Shown piece after piece: positions 26,453 through 35,056 of a DNA stretch of 64,000 nt (the first letter of the stretch is position 1; each line of letters begins with the position of its first letter). Source of the stretch: Anaerolineales bacterium. GTDB lineage: Bacteria; Chloroflexota; Anaerolineae; Anaerolineales; Villigracilaceae. Both the position numbers and the translations under genes were made by a program. The stretch spans positions 1 through 64,000 of the forward strand of contig JAFGSI010000007.1 of the NCBI GenBank assembly GCA_016934715.1, in the 5' to 3' direction. The notes beneath the pieces are model-generated. The model was not told the DNA's origin and searched no databases. It saw only the letters and a list, made by a program, of their open reading frames with translations.

Positions 26453-29400
26453 CTAGGGCCCACTGACCGGGAAGTGCAGCAGCCGCCCGCTGCCGGCGTC
26501 CACCACCCACATCCCGCCCAGGCCGTCGGGGGCCAGGCCAGAGGGCAGAAGCAGGCCTCCATCGGCGCAGCTGCCCCAGACCCGCACCGCCTGTCCCAGG
26601 GGCGTGAACTGGATCACCCGACAGGCCTCCGGGTCGGTGACATAGACGTACCCGCCCGGGTCCACGGTGATGAAAGGTTTGTTCTCCAACGACTGGCCGT
26701 ACCAGCCCTCGACCCACCATTCGTTGAGATAGAAGAAATTCAACCCGCTGGCGTCGGGAGCGAAGACCTGGACGCGCTGGTTCCAGGTGTCACTGACGTA
26801 GACGTACCCGACCGCGTCCAAGGCCACGGCCACCGGTTCGTCCAGTTGCCCGGGGCCGAAGCCCGGGCTGCCGAACTGGTTCAGATAGGCGCCCTCGGCG
26901 CTGTAGACCACCACGCGCTTGTTGCCCGTGTCGGCCACGTAGACCCGTCCCTGGCTGTCGACCGCGATGCCGCGCGGGCCGTAAAGCCCGTAGGGGGAAT
27001 TGCCCTGTTCCAGGGTCCCCCAGGCCAGGATGAAGTCGCCATCCGCGCTGAACTGCTGGATGCGGTGGTTCCAGGTGTCAGCCACGTAGACCCAGCGCCC
27101 ATCCGGCGAGACGGCCACGCCCCACGGCTCGTTAAAACCTCCCGGGGCATCCCGGCCCTCGGCGATCGCGAACGTGCCCCAGACGTGCAGCAGTTCGCCA
27201 GTCGCAGCGAAGTGCAGGACCCGGTGGTTGCGCGAGTCGGCCACGTACAGACTGCCGCCGGGGGCCACGGCCACGCCGCGCGGCCAGCTGAAGGGCCCGG
27301 CGTCCGTCCCGGCGCCGTCCAGGACCAGGTCCGGTGTGATCGGAACGCCGAGTTCGGCGTACGGGTCGGTGAAGCTGAGCAACGGCTCGCTGGCTGCGGC
27401 GCCGTAGTTCCAGATCTGGGCATTGAGGTCCTTGCGCAGGTAAAGGACCATGTCCTCGGCCACGCCCCAGTCGGTCAGGGTGTAGGCGTTGCTGCCCCGC
27501 AGGGCACCCCACTCGCGATAGTCGCGGTTGAACCAGATCTGCCAGATGGCGCTGCGCGTCACCGGGTCGCTGAAGAATGGTTCGAGATGCCGCCAGGAAA
27601 TACGGGCGTAATCGAAGACATTCATCGCCGGCGCGTCGAATCCGACCTCACTCCGGTACTCGTTCTGGATGTAATCCCATTTCAGGTTCCAGTAATCGAG
27701 ATTCGGCCACCACAGGCGGGAGTAGTTGAACGAATAGTAATTCTCGCGCACGACCGGGTAGAGCTGCCCGGCAGTGGAGGTGCTGGCGACGATCGCCAGG
27801 GCGCGCTGCAGATCCCGGGACGGCTCGTTGTTGTAGTCGATCCGGTTGGGATAATGGCGCATGTACCACCAGTACGAGTAGCGCACGTTGTTGTCGTAGG
27901 CCACCACCAGATCGGTCCCGCCGGTGATGCGTTGCGAGAGTTCCTCGATCTCGAGGTAAACGGTCTTCGGGTCGGGGGCCGCGTGGGCATAGACCAGGTA
28001 CTCGTAGGGATAATCATAGAAGAGGTAGGCTGCCCGGTAGGCCGCCCGGGCGGTAAGGATGGCCAGGCAGGCGAACAGCGCAAGCGCGGCCAGGCGAAAC
28101 ACAGAGGTCAGCCGCCACTCCCCCGGCCGGCCCCAGGGGACTCGCTCGGCCAACCAGCCGATCGCCCAGGCGGTGGTCAGGATCATCGGCAGGGCGATGT
28201 GGATGGTCAGCCAGGGCATCTTCTCCCCGGCGATCGTGAAAGCCGCCAGGCTTGCGAACGACCAGAAGACGCACAGCGCCACGATCGGAACCGGATTCTC
28301 GCTCCCCCGCCCTGGCTGGAAGGGCGCCCCTGGCTGCGACTGCCACAGCCGCCGCACAAAAGCGATCACGATCGCCACCAGCACCCCCAACGCCGGCAGG
28401 AACTCGTAGAGCGGGATCTGCAGGAAGGCGTAGTAGAACCACGGCTGCCCGCCGCGCTGGACCGCCTGCTGCTCCATCCAGTAGCCCAGGGCCCCGGTGG
28501 CGCCGCCCCAGATGCCGCGCGGGTTGGTGAAGAAGGTCGTGTAGAACACCAGGAAGGGTACGTAGAACAGGACCGCATGCTGGAACCACTGGCGCCGGTT
28601 CCACCACACTCCCAGCCAGATCGCCAGCCCGGCGAGCACGAAAATGACCACGAAGGTCCTGACCAGCGGGATCGCGAACAGGGCCCCCAGGCTCCAGCCC
28701 GGCCAGGCAAAGGTGTAATCCCGCGGGTTCCAGGGCTGCAACCAGAAGGGCAGCCTCGTCAGGGTATCCTGTGGCAATTTTTCAAGCACCATGGGCACGG
28801 TCGCCGCCAACAGCGGCAGGATCAGGGTCCCGAGCAGCATCAGCAGGTCAAAGCTGCGCTCGGCGCGGATGCCATCCCAACCCAGTCCCAGGACCAGGGT
28901 CACGGCCCCCAGGATCATGGTCAGGAGGGCCCCGCCGGCCAGGGCGTAGGTGACCGTCTGCAGCCGCGGGTCGGGGGTGAAGAGCAGATCGTCGGGCTGG
29001 CCGAAATAATGGGCCGCGGCCGCCCCGGCCAGCAGGAGCAGGGTCAGGATGACCAGGCCCAGGAAGGCCCGCCGCAGGGACGGCTTGGGCCACTCCTTGC
29101 GGGTCACCCGGTCGATAAAATAAAGGAAAAGGAAGAGCAGTGCTTCAGCGGCGAAAATGTAGGAGGTGGATTTATCGACGAAGTGGAAGGCGTTGACCGC
29201 CGTGAACAGGAACAGGGTCCAGGCCTTGCCCTGCTCCAGGTAGCGCAGGATGGCATAGAGCGTCAGCAGTCCCCACAGGACGATGTAGACCTCGTTGCGG
29301 GCGTAGCGGCCGTAGAAAAGCATGTAGGGCGAGATCAGCAGCAGCAGCCCGACCACCAGGGACCCGATCCGCCCGAAGTAACGCCGGAAGAGAAAGGTCG

Positions 29401-29731
29401 CCGCGCCGATGATCACCACGCTGAAGAGCGCCGCCGGGATGCGTGAGGTGAAGTCGTTGTCGCCGAACAGGAAGTAGGCGAAGGCCATCATGTGGAATTG
29501 CAGCGGGCCGTGACTGAGCGGGTCGTAGAAATACTGCCCGCCCTCATACAGCCCGTAGGCCGGGACCACGTGGTTGACCTCGTCATGGCTGATGGCGCGC
29601 GCCCCCAGGTCGTAGAAGCGCGTGACCACCGCCAGCAGCAGGAGCACCACCACCAGCAGGGTCTCGAAGGTGAACGGCAGCCATTTCTTGAGCGGCGTAT
29701 CCAGCCAGGAATCGTTCGCTTGGGCAGACAT
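26453..29731 (-). CDS. Agl23/TIGR03663-like membrane glycosyltransferase-fold protein with C-terminal NHL propeller
   Basis: A 1092-residue protein. Residues ~1-620: a dozen or so TM helices with GT39/ArnT-like first loop (RFYDLGARAISHDEVNHVVP, then GGQYFYDPLSHGPLQFHMMA and DNDFTSRIPAALFSV), as in TIGR03663 proteins. Residues ~620-800: extracytoplasmic globular part. Residues ~810-1090: about five NHL-type blades (WPRGVAVAPGGSLYVADSRN-HRVL, EPWGVAVSPDGRWVYVADTW, GPRGIAVDSQGRVYVADTGN). The Asp-Glu in SHDEVNH corresponds to the lipid-sugar-binding site of such transferases. Probably transfers or handles a lipid-linked sugar at the outer face, with the propeller binding a partner. Start MSAQANDSW; a TAAAAT lies 8 nt upstream. 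Confidence 0.85.
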   Translation of the reverse strand: MSAQANDSWLDTPLKKWLPFTFETLLVVVLLLLAVVTRFYDLGARAISHDEVNHVVPAYGLYEGGQYFYDPLSHGPLQFHMMAFAYFLFGDNDFTSRIPAALFSVVIIGAATFLFRRYFGRIGSLVVGLLLLISPYMLFYGRYARNEVYIVLWGLLTLYAILRYLEQGKAWTLFLFTAVNAFHFVDKSTSYIFAAEALLFLFLYFIDRVTRKEWPKPSLRRAFLGLVILTLLLLAGAAAAHYFGQPDDLLFTPDPRLQTVTYALAGGALLTMILGAVTLVLGLGWDGIRAERSFDLLMLLGTLILPLLAATVPMVLEKLPQDTLTRLPFWLQPWNPRDYTFAWPGWSLGALFAIPLVRTFVVIFVLAGLAIWLGVWWNRRQWFQHAVLFYVPFLVFYTTFFTNPRGIWGGATGALGYWMEQQAVQRGGQPWFYYAFLQIPLYEFLPALGVLVAIVIAFVRRLWQSQPGAPFQPGRGSENPVPIVALCVFWSFASLAAFTIAGEKMPWLTIHIALPMILTTAWAIGWLAERVPWGRPGEWRLTSVFRLAALALFACLAILTARAAYRAAYLFYDYPYEYLVYAHAAPDPKTVYLEIEELSQRITGGTDLVVAYDNNVRYSYWWYMRHYPNRIDYNNEPSRDLQRALAIVASTSTAGQLYPVVRENYYSFNYSRLWWPNLDYWNLKWDYIQNEYRSEVGFDAPAMNVFDYARISWRHLEPFFSDPVTRSAIWQIWFNRDYREWGALRGSNAYTLTDWGVAEDMVLYLRKDLNAQIWNYGAAASEPLLSFTDPYAELGVPITPDLVLDGAGTDAGPFSWPRGVAVAPGGSLYVADSRNHRVLHFAATGELLHVWGTFAIAEGRDAPGGFNEPWGVAVSPDGRWVYVADTWNHRIQQFSADGDFILAWGTLEQGNSPYGLYGPRGIAVDSQGRVYVADTGNKRVVVYSAEGAYLNQFGSPGFGPGQLDEPVAVALDAVGYVYVSDTWNQRVQVFAPDASGLNFFYLNEWWVEGWYGQSLENKPFITVDPGGYVYVTDPEACRVIQFTPLGQAVRVWGSCADGGLLLPSGLAPDGLGGMWVVDAGSGRLLHFPVSGP

Positions 29732-29850
29732 ACCCCGCAATTTTACCAAACACGCGGCCAATCTGCGATGGCAGGCCAAGCCGGAAATATCCGATCAAAG
29801 GCCCGGATCTGCGCCGCGGCGTACGTTCCCATGGGCCTGCGCCAACCCCC

Positions 29851-29883
29851 AAAAAACAGCCCCGGGGACGCGCCTCGGGGCCG
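29851..29883 (-). terminator. Intrinsic terminator of the cytochrome gene
   Basis: Minus strand: a GC-rich hairpin (GGCCCCGAGG ... CCCCGGGGC) followed by TGTTTTTTGG. It lies about 50 nt after the cytochrome stop. Confidence 0.7.
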
Positions 29884-29930
29884 TGGACTGGATCCGCGTT
29901 GACAGCCATCAAACCGGAAATGGGACGGAT

Positions 29931-30476
29931 CTATTTCCGCTTGCGGCACTGGTAGCAGGCGATGCCGAACCCGACCACCGCCACCAGCGCCAGACCAAAC
30001 CCGCCCCAGATCTGGATCGGGGAGCGGGTCACCAGGACCCGCGACTCGGAGGCTTCACGAGCATAGGTCACCGGCTGGTAGTCACCGGTCTGCGGCTCGG
30101 TCGGCTCGTGGAAGATGACGCCGGTCATCTCAACGAAGGCCGCCACCCGGGGCTCCACGTCGTCATGGCACTGGCCGCAGGAGGCCTGCGGGTCCGCCAG
30201 TGGGTTGACGACCAGGTCAATGTGGGCCTCTTCGGGATCATGGGTCTCGGGGTTGCCGCCGTGACAGGCCGTGCAGCGATCATTGCGCTGGGCGCACATG
30301 CAGAACCAACGACCCGAATCGAAGTTGTAATATCGGCTGCTGTGGCAGGTCAGGCAGGCATTGGCCTCCGTATTAGGATCGTCCGCCTGGGCCTGGACCG
30401 GAATGGTAAAGGCTGCGCCCAGCAGGATCAAGCCGGCTGTGACAAAGAGAAACAGAAGTGTGAGTCTTTTGGACAT
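29931..30476 (-). CDS. Membrane-anchored triheme c-type cytochrome
   Basis: A 181-residue protein with a Sec signal (MSKRLTLLFLFVTAGLILLG, cleavage probably near AQA-DD at 29-32), three CxxCH heme sites (C41-H45, C68-H72, C100-H104) and an extra CMC (C59, C61). A C-terminal TM helix about 151-172 is followed by CYQCRKRK. The heme domain should sit outside the membrane. Candidate electron carrier for an anaerobic respiratory complex; not obviously NrfH or NapC. ATG 30476 with GGAGGATCCC. It follows the XRE-cupin regulator by 24 nt, probably one transcript. Confidence 0.88.
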   Translation of the reverse strand: MSKRLTLLFLFVTAGLILLGAAFTIPVQAQADDPNTEANACLTCHSSRYYNFDSGRWFCMCAQRNDRCTACHGGNPETHDPEEAHIDLVVNPLADPQASCGQCHDDVEPRVAAFVEMTGVIFHEPTEPQTGDYQPVTYAREASESRVLVTRSPIQIWGGFGLALVAVVGFGIACYQCRKRK

Positions 30477-30500
30477 GGGATCCTCCTACCTGTAATCCAT

Positions 30501-31154
30501 TTATCCGGTTGTAAAGTGCCGTTCGGTCGGGCGGTCACGCTCGTCCAACGGGCACAGGATCAGCAGCGCCCGGGAGGGCACCCTGCCCGGGTTGAGCCAG
30601 CGGTGCGGTAAATAGGCCTGGAAGACCAGGCTGTCGCCCGGCTCCAGGTCGAAGGACTGGTCTTCGATGATGTAGGTCACCTGCCCTTCCAGGCAGTAGA
30701 TCAGTTCCTGGCCGGTATGGACGATCGGGCTGGAGCCACTCTCGGCCTTCGGCTTGAGGGTCACGACGAACGGCTGGGCGTGTTCGCTCGCCAGGCCGGA
30801 GGCCAGGTCCTCCAGGGAACCGTACGAGAAGGTCGCCGCCGGCCGGCGGCCGGCTTTCTGAAAAACAATGTCCCGCTTGGCGGAACTGGTTTCGAAAAAG
30901 GCGGTGATCGGTACTTCCAGGGCCCGGGCCAGCTGCTGGATCGTGTTGACGCTCGGGGAGGTGCGTTCGTTCTCGATCAGGCTCAGGGTGTTGACGTTCA
31001 GGCCGCTGACCTCGGCCAGGGCCCGGATGGTCAGGCCGCGTTCGCCGCGCAGGCCCCGCAACCGCCGGCCGACGTTGATTTCATCCGGATCCAATCCGCC
31101 CATATCCAGGGCGTTTTTTTCTTCCCGCAAGAAAGCTGAAGTGTATTTTGCCAT
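30501..31154 (-). CDS. XRE-family regulator with cupin sensor domain
   Basis: A 217-residue protein: HTH_3 domain about 29-82 (RRLRGLRGERGLTIRALAEV, LSLIENERTSPSVNTIQQLA) and a C-terminal cupin about 140-206 (VHTGQELIYCLEGQVTYII, LEPGDSLVFQAYLPHRWLNP). Related regulators bind small metabolites or metals in the cupin and control neighbouring transport or redox genes. An inverted repeat overlaps its own start of transcription, consistent with autoregulation. The downstream triheme cytochrome is a likely target. Confidence 0.9.
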   Translation of the reverse strand: MAKYTSAFLREEKNALDMGGLDPDEINVGRRLRGLRGERGLTIRALAEVSGLNVNTLSLIENERTSPSVNTIQQLARALEVPITAFFETSSAKRDIVFQKAGRRPAATFSYGSLEDLASGLASEHAQPFVVTLKPKAESGSSPIVHTGQELIYCLEGQVTYIIEDQSFDLEPGDSLVFQAYLPHRWLNPGRVPSRALLILCPLDERDRPTERHFTTG

Positions 31155-31171
31155 CGCGATCGACCTGATTG

Positions 31172-31215
31172 GTTGTTACAACTAATATTATAGTACAGAT
31201 CGTGGTATTTTGCAA
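31172..31215 (-). promoter_or_regulatory. Promoter and candidate operator of the XRE-cupin/cytochrome operon
   Basis: Minus strand: -35-like TTGCAA (31210-31215), 17-bp spacer, -10 TATAAT (31187-31192). The palindrome GTTGTAACAAC (31172-31182) covers the predicted +1. A repressor bound there would block initiation. The stretch from here to 31445 contains no recognisable gene. Confidence 0.6.
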
Positions 31216-31444
31216 CATTTCACCTATTTTGATATTTACCTCAAACCATACACCACCGCAACCGACGACGCTCCTCGGGCAGCCGCCCCCTCCTGCCCGG
31301 GCTGGCCCTGTCCAGCCTGCCCATCGCGGCCGTGGGGACATCGCAGACAATCAGCTCGCTGGTGGCGCGGGTGTTGACGACGGTAGTCCGGCCGGAATTC
31401 AGATCCAGCCACGGCGCGGGATCGTCTGGCCTTCCAGTCCAGAA

Positions 31445-31472
31445 CAAAAAACACCCCTGCGAGCAGGTGTTT
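31445..31472 (-). terminator. Intrinsic terminator of the superoxide reductase gene
   Basis: Minus strand: AACACCTGC-TCG-GCAGGGGTGTT with a two-base bulge, followed by TTTTG. It lies about 30 nt after the stop at 31499. Confidence 0.65.
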
Positions 31473-31498
31473 TCCGTCGTGCAGAGAGTCCGGTGCGG

Positions 31499-31876
31499 TC
31501 AATTCGCCGCGGCTGGCCCGCCGAAGGTCAGCACCTCGTCGCTCTGCCACAGGCCGTGGATATTGCAGAGTGCCATGGCGTGGAAGGTGCCCGGCCGCTC
31601 CAGGTAAACGGTCACGACCAGTTCAGGGTCGGCGTACACCGGGGCCTGGTTGGCCCCGCTCACCGCCTCGCCGTGGGCGACAAAGGCAAAGCGCCCCACC
31701 TGGCGGGGAAACCTGCCGCCCTCCGGATGGAAGTACAGGTCGATCCACGAGATGTGATGCTCGGTGGTATTGGGATGCGGGATCTCCTTGCCGATGCTGA
31801 CCTTGACCTGGAAGGGCTCGCCTGCCCTGACCTGGGCGGGGATCTCGATCAGCGGGACATGTATCCTTTCCTCCAA
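31499..31876 (-). CDS. Superoxide reductase (neelaredoxin type), N-terminus possibly frameshifted
   Basis: A 125-residue protein with the Fe-centre pattern: HVP (H6), EIPHPNTTEHHISWIDLYFH (H34, H40/H41), and CNIHGLW (C104, H107). It reduces superoxide to peroxide in anaerobes without making O2. No N-terminal desulforedoxin domain, so it is the one-iron class. The only start in this frame is TTG at 31876 without a Shine-Dalgarno, and the catalytic Glu two residues before the first His is Arg (R4). The +1 frame upstream runs from ATG 31931 (MKVEERSGPWQTWLGN), so a frameshift near 31855 may have split the true N-terminus. Confidence 0.85.
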   Translation of the reverse strand: MEERIHVPLIEIPAQVRAGEPFQVKVSIGKEIPHPNTTEHHISWIDLYFHPEGGRFPRQVGRFAFVAHGEAVSGANQAPVYADPELVVTVYLERPGTFHAMALCNIHGLWQSDEVLTFGGPAAAN

Positions 31877-31987
31877 GAGTCTTGTTGCCTAGCCAGGTCT
31901 GCCATGGGCCGCTCCTTTCCTCGACCTTCATGATACAGGGAATCGCACGAACCCGGACAAAGCGAACATTGTTTGATGTTTCACAGA

Positions 31988-32003
31988 GTGGACTTTAGTC
32001 CAC
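31988..32003. repeat. Palindrome upstream of korDABC
   Basis: GTGGACT-TT-AGTCCAC, perfect 7-bp arms, about 45 nt upstream of a TACAAT -10-like box (32048-32053) that precedes korD. Possible operator. Confidence 0.4.
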
Positions 32004-32095
32004 CAGAAAGAGGACGTTCATCTATTCCACCCACCGGCGCTTGTGGCTACAATCAAGGCGAGATTTGTCCGACAACTGCCCCGAAAGGTGTTTGC

Positions 32096-32359
32096 ATGCC
32101 CGAAGTCGTCCCTCAGTCTGAAACAAAGAATTCACCGCCGCCGGCAGTCCCCCGCAAGGGTCCGCGCGGTGAGGTGACCATCTACCCGACCTGGTGCAAA
32201 GGCTGCCACATCTGCGTCGAGTTCTGCCCGCAGCAGGTCCTGGCCATGGACGCCAGCAATGAACACGCCACCGTGGTCCACCCCGAAAAATGCACCGCCT
32301 GTCATTTCTGTGACACCCACTGCCCGGACCTGGCGATCGTGGTCAGGAAATTGGAGTAG
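32096..32359 (+). CDS. korD: 2-oxoacid:ferredoxin oxidoreductase delta subunit (ferredoxin-like)
   Basis: An 87-residue protein with two [4Fe-4S] motifs, CKGCHICVEFCP and CTACHFCDTHCP. The N-terminal ~25 residues are Pro-rich linker. The first gene of a four-gene operon; 3 nt separate it from korA. It carries electrons from the TPP active site to ferredoxin. Start ATG 32096 with AAAGGTG upstream; the in-frame ATG at 31973 is less likely. Confidence 0.9.
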   Translation: MPEVVPQSETKNSPPPAVPRKGPRGEVTIYPTWCKGCHICVEFCPQQVLAMDASNEHATVVHPEKCTACHFCDTHCPDLAIVVRKLE

Positions 32360-32362
32360 CCC

Positions 32363-33478
32363 ATGGCCGTCAAATTGATGCAAGGCAATGAAGCCATCGG
32401 TTGGGGCGCCATCGCCGCCGGCTGCCGCTTCTTCGCCGGTTATCCGATCACCCCCTCCACCGAAGTGGCCGAGCTCCTGTCGCGTGAACTGCCCAGGGTG
32501 GGCGGGAAATTCATCCAGATGGAAGATGAACTCGCCAGCATGGCCGCCATTATCGGCGCCCGGATCGGCGGACTCAAATCGATGACCGCCACCAGTGGCC
32601 CGGGGTTCTCGCTGATGCAGGAGAACATCGGCTACGCCGCCATCGCCGAGATCCCCTGCGTTGTGGTCAACGTTCAGCGCCTGGGCCCTTCGACCGGCCA
32701 GCCGACCGCCGCCTCCCAGGGCGACGTGATGCAGGCCCGCTGGGGCACGCACGGCGACCACCCGATCATCGCCCTGGCGCCGACCTCGGTGCGCCAGGCC
32801 TTCGACCTGACCGTCAAGGCCTTCGATTTCTCGGAGCGCTACCGGACCCCGGTCATCCTGCTGACCGACGAGATCATCGGGCACATGCGCGAGCCGGTCG
32901 AGCTTCCCGATCTCAAGACCATCCAGATCTTCGAACACAACGTCACCGAAAAACCTGAGCACTTCAAGGCCTTCCGCAACACGCCCGACGGCGTCCCGCC
33001 GCTGGCTCCCTTCGGGGTCGGTTACCGTTACCATATCACCGGCCTGTTCCACGACGAGGTCGGCTTCCCCACCCAGCGCCTGGACGAGATCGATCCCTGG
33101 CTCGAGCGGGTCAACACCAAACTGGAACGGAACATCGACGAGATCGCCCTGGTCGAGACAGACTATGAACCCGGGGCCAGGCTGGCCCTGCTGTCCTACG
33201 GCTGCTCGGCACGCACCGCCCGCCATGCCCTCAAGGTCGCCCGTGCCGGGGGTCGAAAAGTCGACATGCTGTCCCTGCTGACGATCTGGCCGTTCCCCGA
33301 GAAGCAGGTCGAAGCCCTGGGCGAAAGGGTCGAGCGGATCATCGTCCCCGAGATGAACCGGGGCCAGCTGGCCGGCGAGGTCGAGCGCATGGTCGGCCGC
33401 AAGAAGGTCGTGCGCGTGACGCGCGCCAACGGCGAGATGGTCACGCCGCAGATGGTCCTGGACGCGATGGAGGCCTAG
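32363..33478 (+). CDS. korA: 2-oxoacid:ferredoxin oxidoreductase alpha subunit
   Basis: A 371-residue protein. Begins VKLMQGNEAIGWGAIAAGCR, then FFAGYPITPSTEVAELLSRE, the segment QMEDELASMAAIIGARIGG and SGPGFSLMQENIGYAAIAEI. The LGPSTGQPT segment and the sequence EPVELPD are typical of 2-oxoglutarate-type (Kor) enzymes rather than pyruvate-specific ones. The C-terminal domain II ends with GQLAGEVERMVG. No gamma domain is fused, as the gamma subunit is a separate gene here. Confidence 0.92.
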   Translation: MAVKLMQGNEAIGWGAIAAGCRFFAGYPITPSTEVAELLSRELPRVGGKFIQMEDELASMAAIIGARIGGLKSMTATSGPGFSLMQENIGYAAIAEIPCVVVNVQRLGPSTGQPTAASQGDVMQARWGTHGDHPIIALAPTSVRQAFDLTVKAFDFSERYRTPVILLTDEIIGHMREPVELPDLKTIQIFEHNVTEKPEHFKAFRNTPDGVPPLAPFGVGYRYHITGLFHDEVGFPTQRLDEIDPWLERVNTKLERNIDEIALVETDYEPGARLALLSYGCSARTARHALKVARAGGRKVDMLSLLTIWPFPEKQVEALGERVERIIVPEMNRGQLAGEVERMVGRKKVVRVTRANGEMVTPQMVLDAMEA

Positions 33479-33482
33479 GAAT

Positions 33483-34385
33483 ATGAGCGAACACATTCTG
33501 GAAGCCGCAACCCTGAAAAAGGAAGAAGCGCTCCTCCCGCAGGCGAACTGGTTCGAGCGCTCGGAAACCCTGCAGAAGCTGCGCAAGACCAAGAAATTCC
33601 CCACCATCTGGTGCGCCGGCTGCGGCATCGGGGTGGTCATGGGAGCCCTGATCCGGGCCATCGACCACCTCGGATTGGACAACGACCAGGTGGCCCTGGT
33701 CTCGGGGATTGGCTGTACGGCGCGCATGCCGGTCTACATGGACTTCAATACCCTGCACACCACCCACGGCCGGGCGCTGGCCTTTGCCACCGGGCTGAAG
33801 ATCGCCCGCCCCGATATGAAGGTCATCGCCATCATGGGCGACGGCGATGCCCTGGCGATCGGCGGCAACCACTTCATCCATGCCGCCCGGCGCAACCTGG
33901 GCATCACCGCCCTGGTGGTCAACAATTCCATCTATGGGATGACCGGCGGCCAGTACAGCCCGACCACCCCCTTCGGGCGCAAAGCCACCACCGCTCCCTA
34001 CGGCAACATCGAGCCGCCCTTCCCGGTCTGCGAACTGGCCATCGCTGCCGGCGCCTCCTACGTCGCCCGCAGCACCGTCTACCACGCCCTTGAACTGGAC
34101 AAGTACCTGACCGAGGCGATCGCCAAAGACGGCTTCAGCCTCATCGAGGCTGTCTCCTACTGTCACACCACCTTTGGCCGTTTGAACAAACTCGGCACGG
34201 CCGCCGACATGATGCGCGCCCTCAAGGAGAACACCATCGCCCGGACCGCCTTCGAACGGCTACCCCCCGAAGAGCAGGCCGCCAACACCAAGATCGTGCG
34301 CGGCAACTTCGTCAACATCGAACGCCCGCAGTACACTGCCATCTATGCCAACCTGATCAGCGAAGTCCGGGGAGGTGAGAAATGA
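33483..34385 (+). CDS. korB: 2-oxoacid:ferredoxin oxidoreductase beta subunit (TPP-binding)
   Basis: A 300-residue protein. TPP/Mg site: IMGDGDALAIGGNHFIHAAR and NNSIYGMTGGQYSPTTP. The early WCAGCGIGVVMGAL and the cysteine in SGIGCTARM match Kor beta subunits. It forms the catalytic core with KorA and passes electrons to KorD. The last 4 nt overlap korC. Confidence 0.93.
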   Translation: MSEHILEAATLKKEEALLPQANWFERSETLQKLRKTKKFPTIWCAGCGIGVVMGALIRAIDHLGLDNDQVALVSGIGCTARMPVYMDFNTLHTTHGRALAFATGLKIARPDMKVIAIMGDGDALAIGGNHFIHAARRNLGITALVVNNSIYGMTGGQYSPTTPFGRKATTAPYGNIEPPFPVCELAIAAGASYVARSTVYHALELDKYLTEAIAKDGFSLIEAVSYCHTTFGRLNKLGTAADMMRALKENTIARTAFERLPPEEQAANTKIVRGNFVNIERPQYTAIYANLISEVRGGEK

Positions 34386-34942
34386 GCCCGCAGGTCGCCG
34401 ACCGGACCGAGGTCCGGCTGGCCGGGGAAGGCGGCCAGGGCATGATCCTGGCCGGCATCATCCTGGCCGAAGCTGCCGCCATCTACGATGGCAAGAACGC
34501 TGTCCAGACCCAGTCGTACGGACCGGAAGCGCGCGGCGGGGCCAGCAAGGCCGAGGTGGTCATCTCGTCCGGCGAGATCGACCATCCCGAGGTCCTGCAC
34601 GCCGACGTCCTGCTGGCCCTCAGCCAGGAGGCCTTCAAGAAGTTCGCCGGCGAGCTCAAGCCCGGCGGCCTGCTGGTCGTCGACGAGGACAAGGTCGACG
34701 CGACCGACGCCCCTTCGGCAGTGCGCATCCCGGTCACCCGCCTGGCGGTCGAGACCACGGGGAAGCAGATCACCGCCAACACGGTCGCACTGGGTGTGCT
34801 GGTCGGCCTGACCGGAGTGGTCGCCAGAGAAGCGATCGAGAAAGCCGTCTCTGCCCGGGCCCCGCGCGGGACCGAGGAGATGAACCGCCAGGCCCTGGAG
34901 GCCGGCTTTGCCGCCGCCGCCCGGGTCAAGACCAACCGATAA
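34382..34942 (+). CDS. korC: 2-oxoacid:ferredoxin oxidoreductase gamma subunit
   Basis: A 186-residue protein with RLAGEGGQGMILAGIILAEA and QTQSYGPEARGGASKAEVVI, the standard POR/KOR gamma signature that helps bind CoA. ATGA overlap with korB. With korDAB it makes a complete 2-oxoglutarate-type ferredoxin oxidoreductase, supplying reduced ferredoxin that the group 4 hydrogenase could use. Confidence 0.93.
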   Translation: MSPQVADRTEVRLAGEGGQGMILAGIILAEAAAIYDGKNAVQTQSYGPEARGGASKAEVVISSGEIDHPEVLHADVLLALSQEAFKKFAGELKPGGLLVVDEDKVDATDAPSAVRIPVTRLAVETTGKQITANTVALGVLVGLTGVVAREAIEKAVSARAPRGTEEMNRQALEAGFAAAARVKTNR

Positions 34943-34967
34943 CCCTTCCCTCGGGGAGCGAAGAGAA

Positions 34968-35010
34968 CACACAGAGCCGGATCGTTTTCCGGCTCTGTGT
35001 GCGTTTCTCG
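34968..35010 (+). terminator. Intrinsic terminator of korDABC
   Basis: A perfect 13-bp stem (CACACAGAGCCGG / CCGGCTCTGTGTG), 8-nt loop, then CGTTTCTCG. It sits 25 nt after the korC stop. Confidence 0.75.
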
Positions 35011-35056
35011 AATCTGGCTCGTCGGTGATTCCAGGCTTTCGTATTCCTGCGCGGGC

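Noticed and set aside
26474-29446. 990-codon open frame antisense to the Agl23-NHL gene
   Set aside because: Gln/Gly/Asp-rich shadow frame of a high-GC gene with no motif; the minus-strand protein has clear TM and NHL features.
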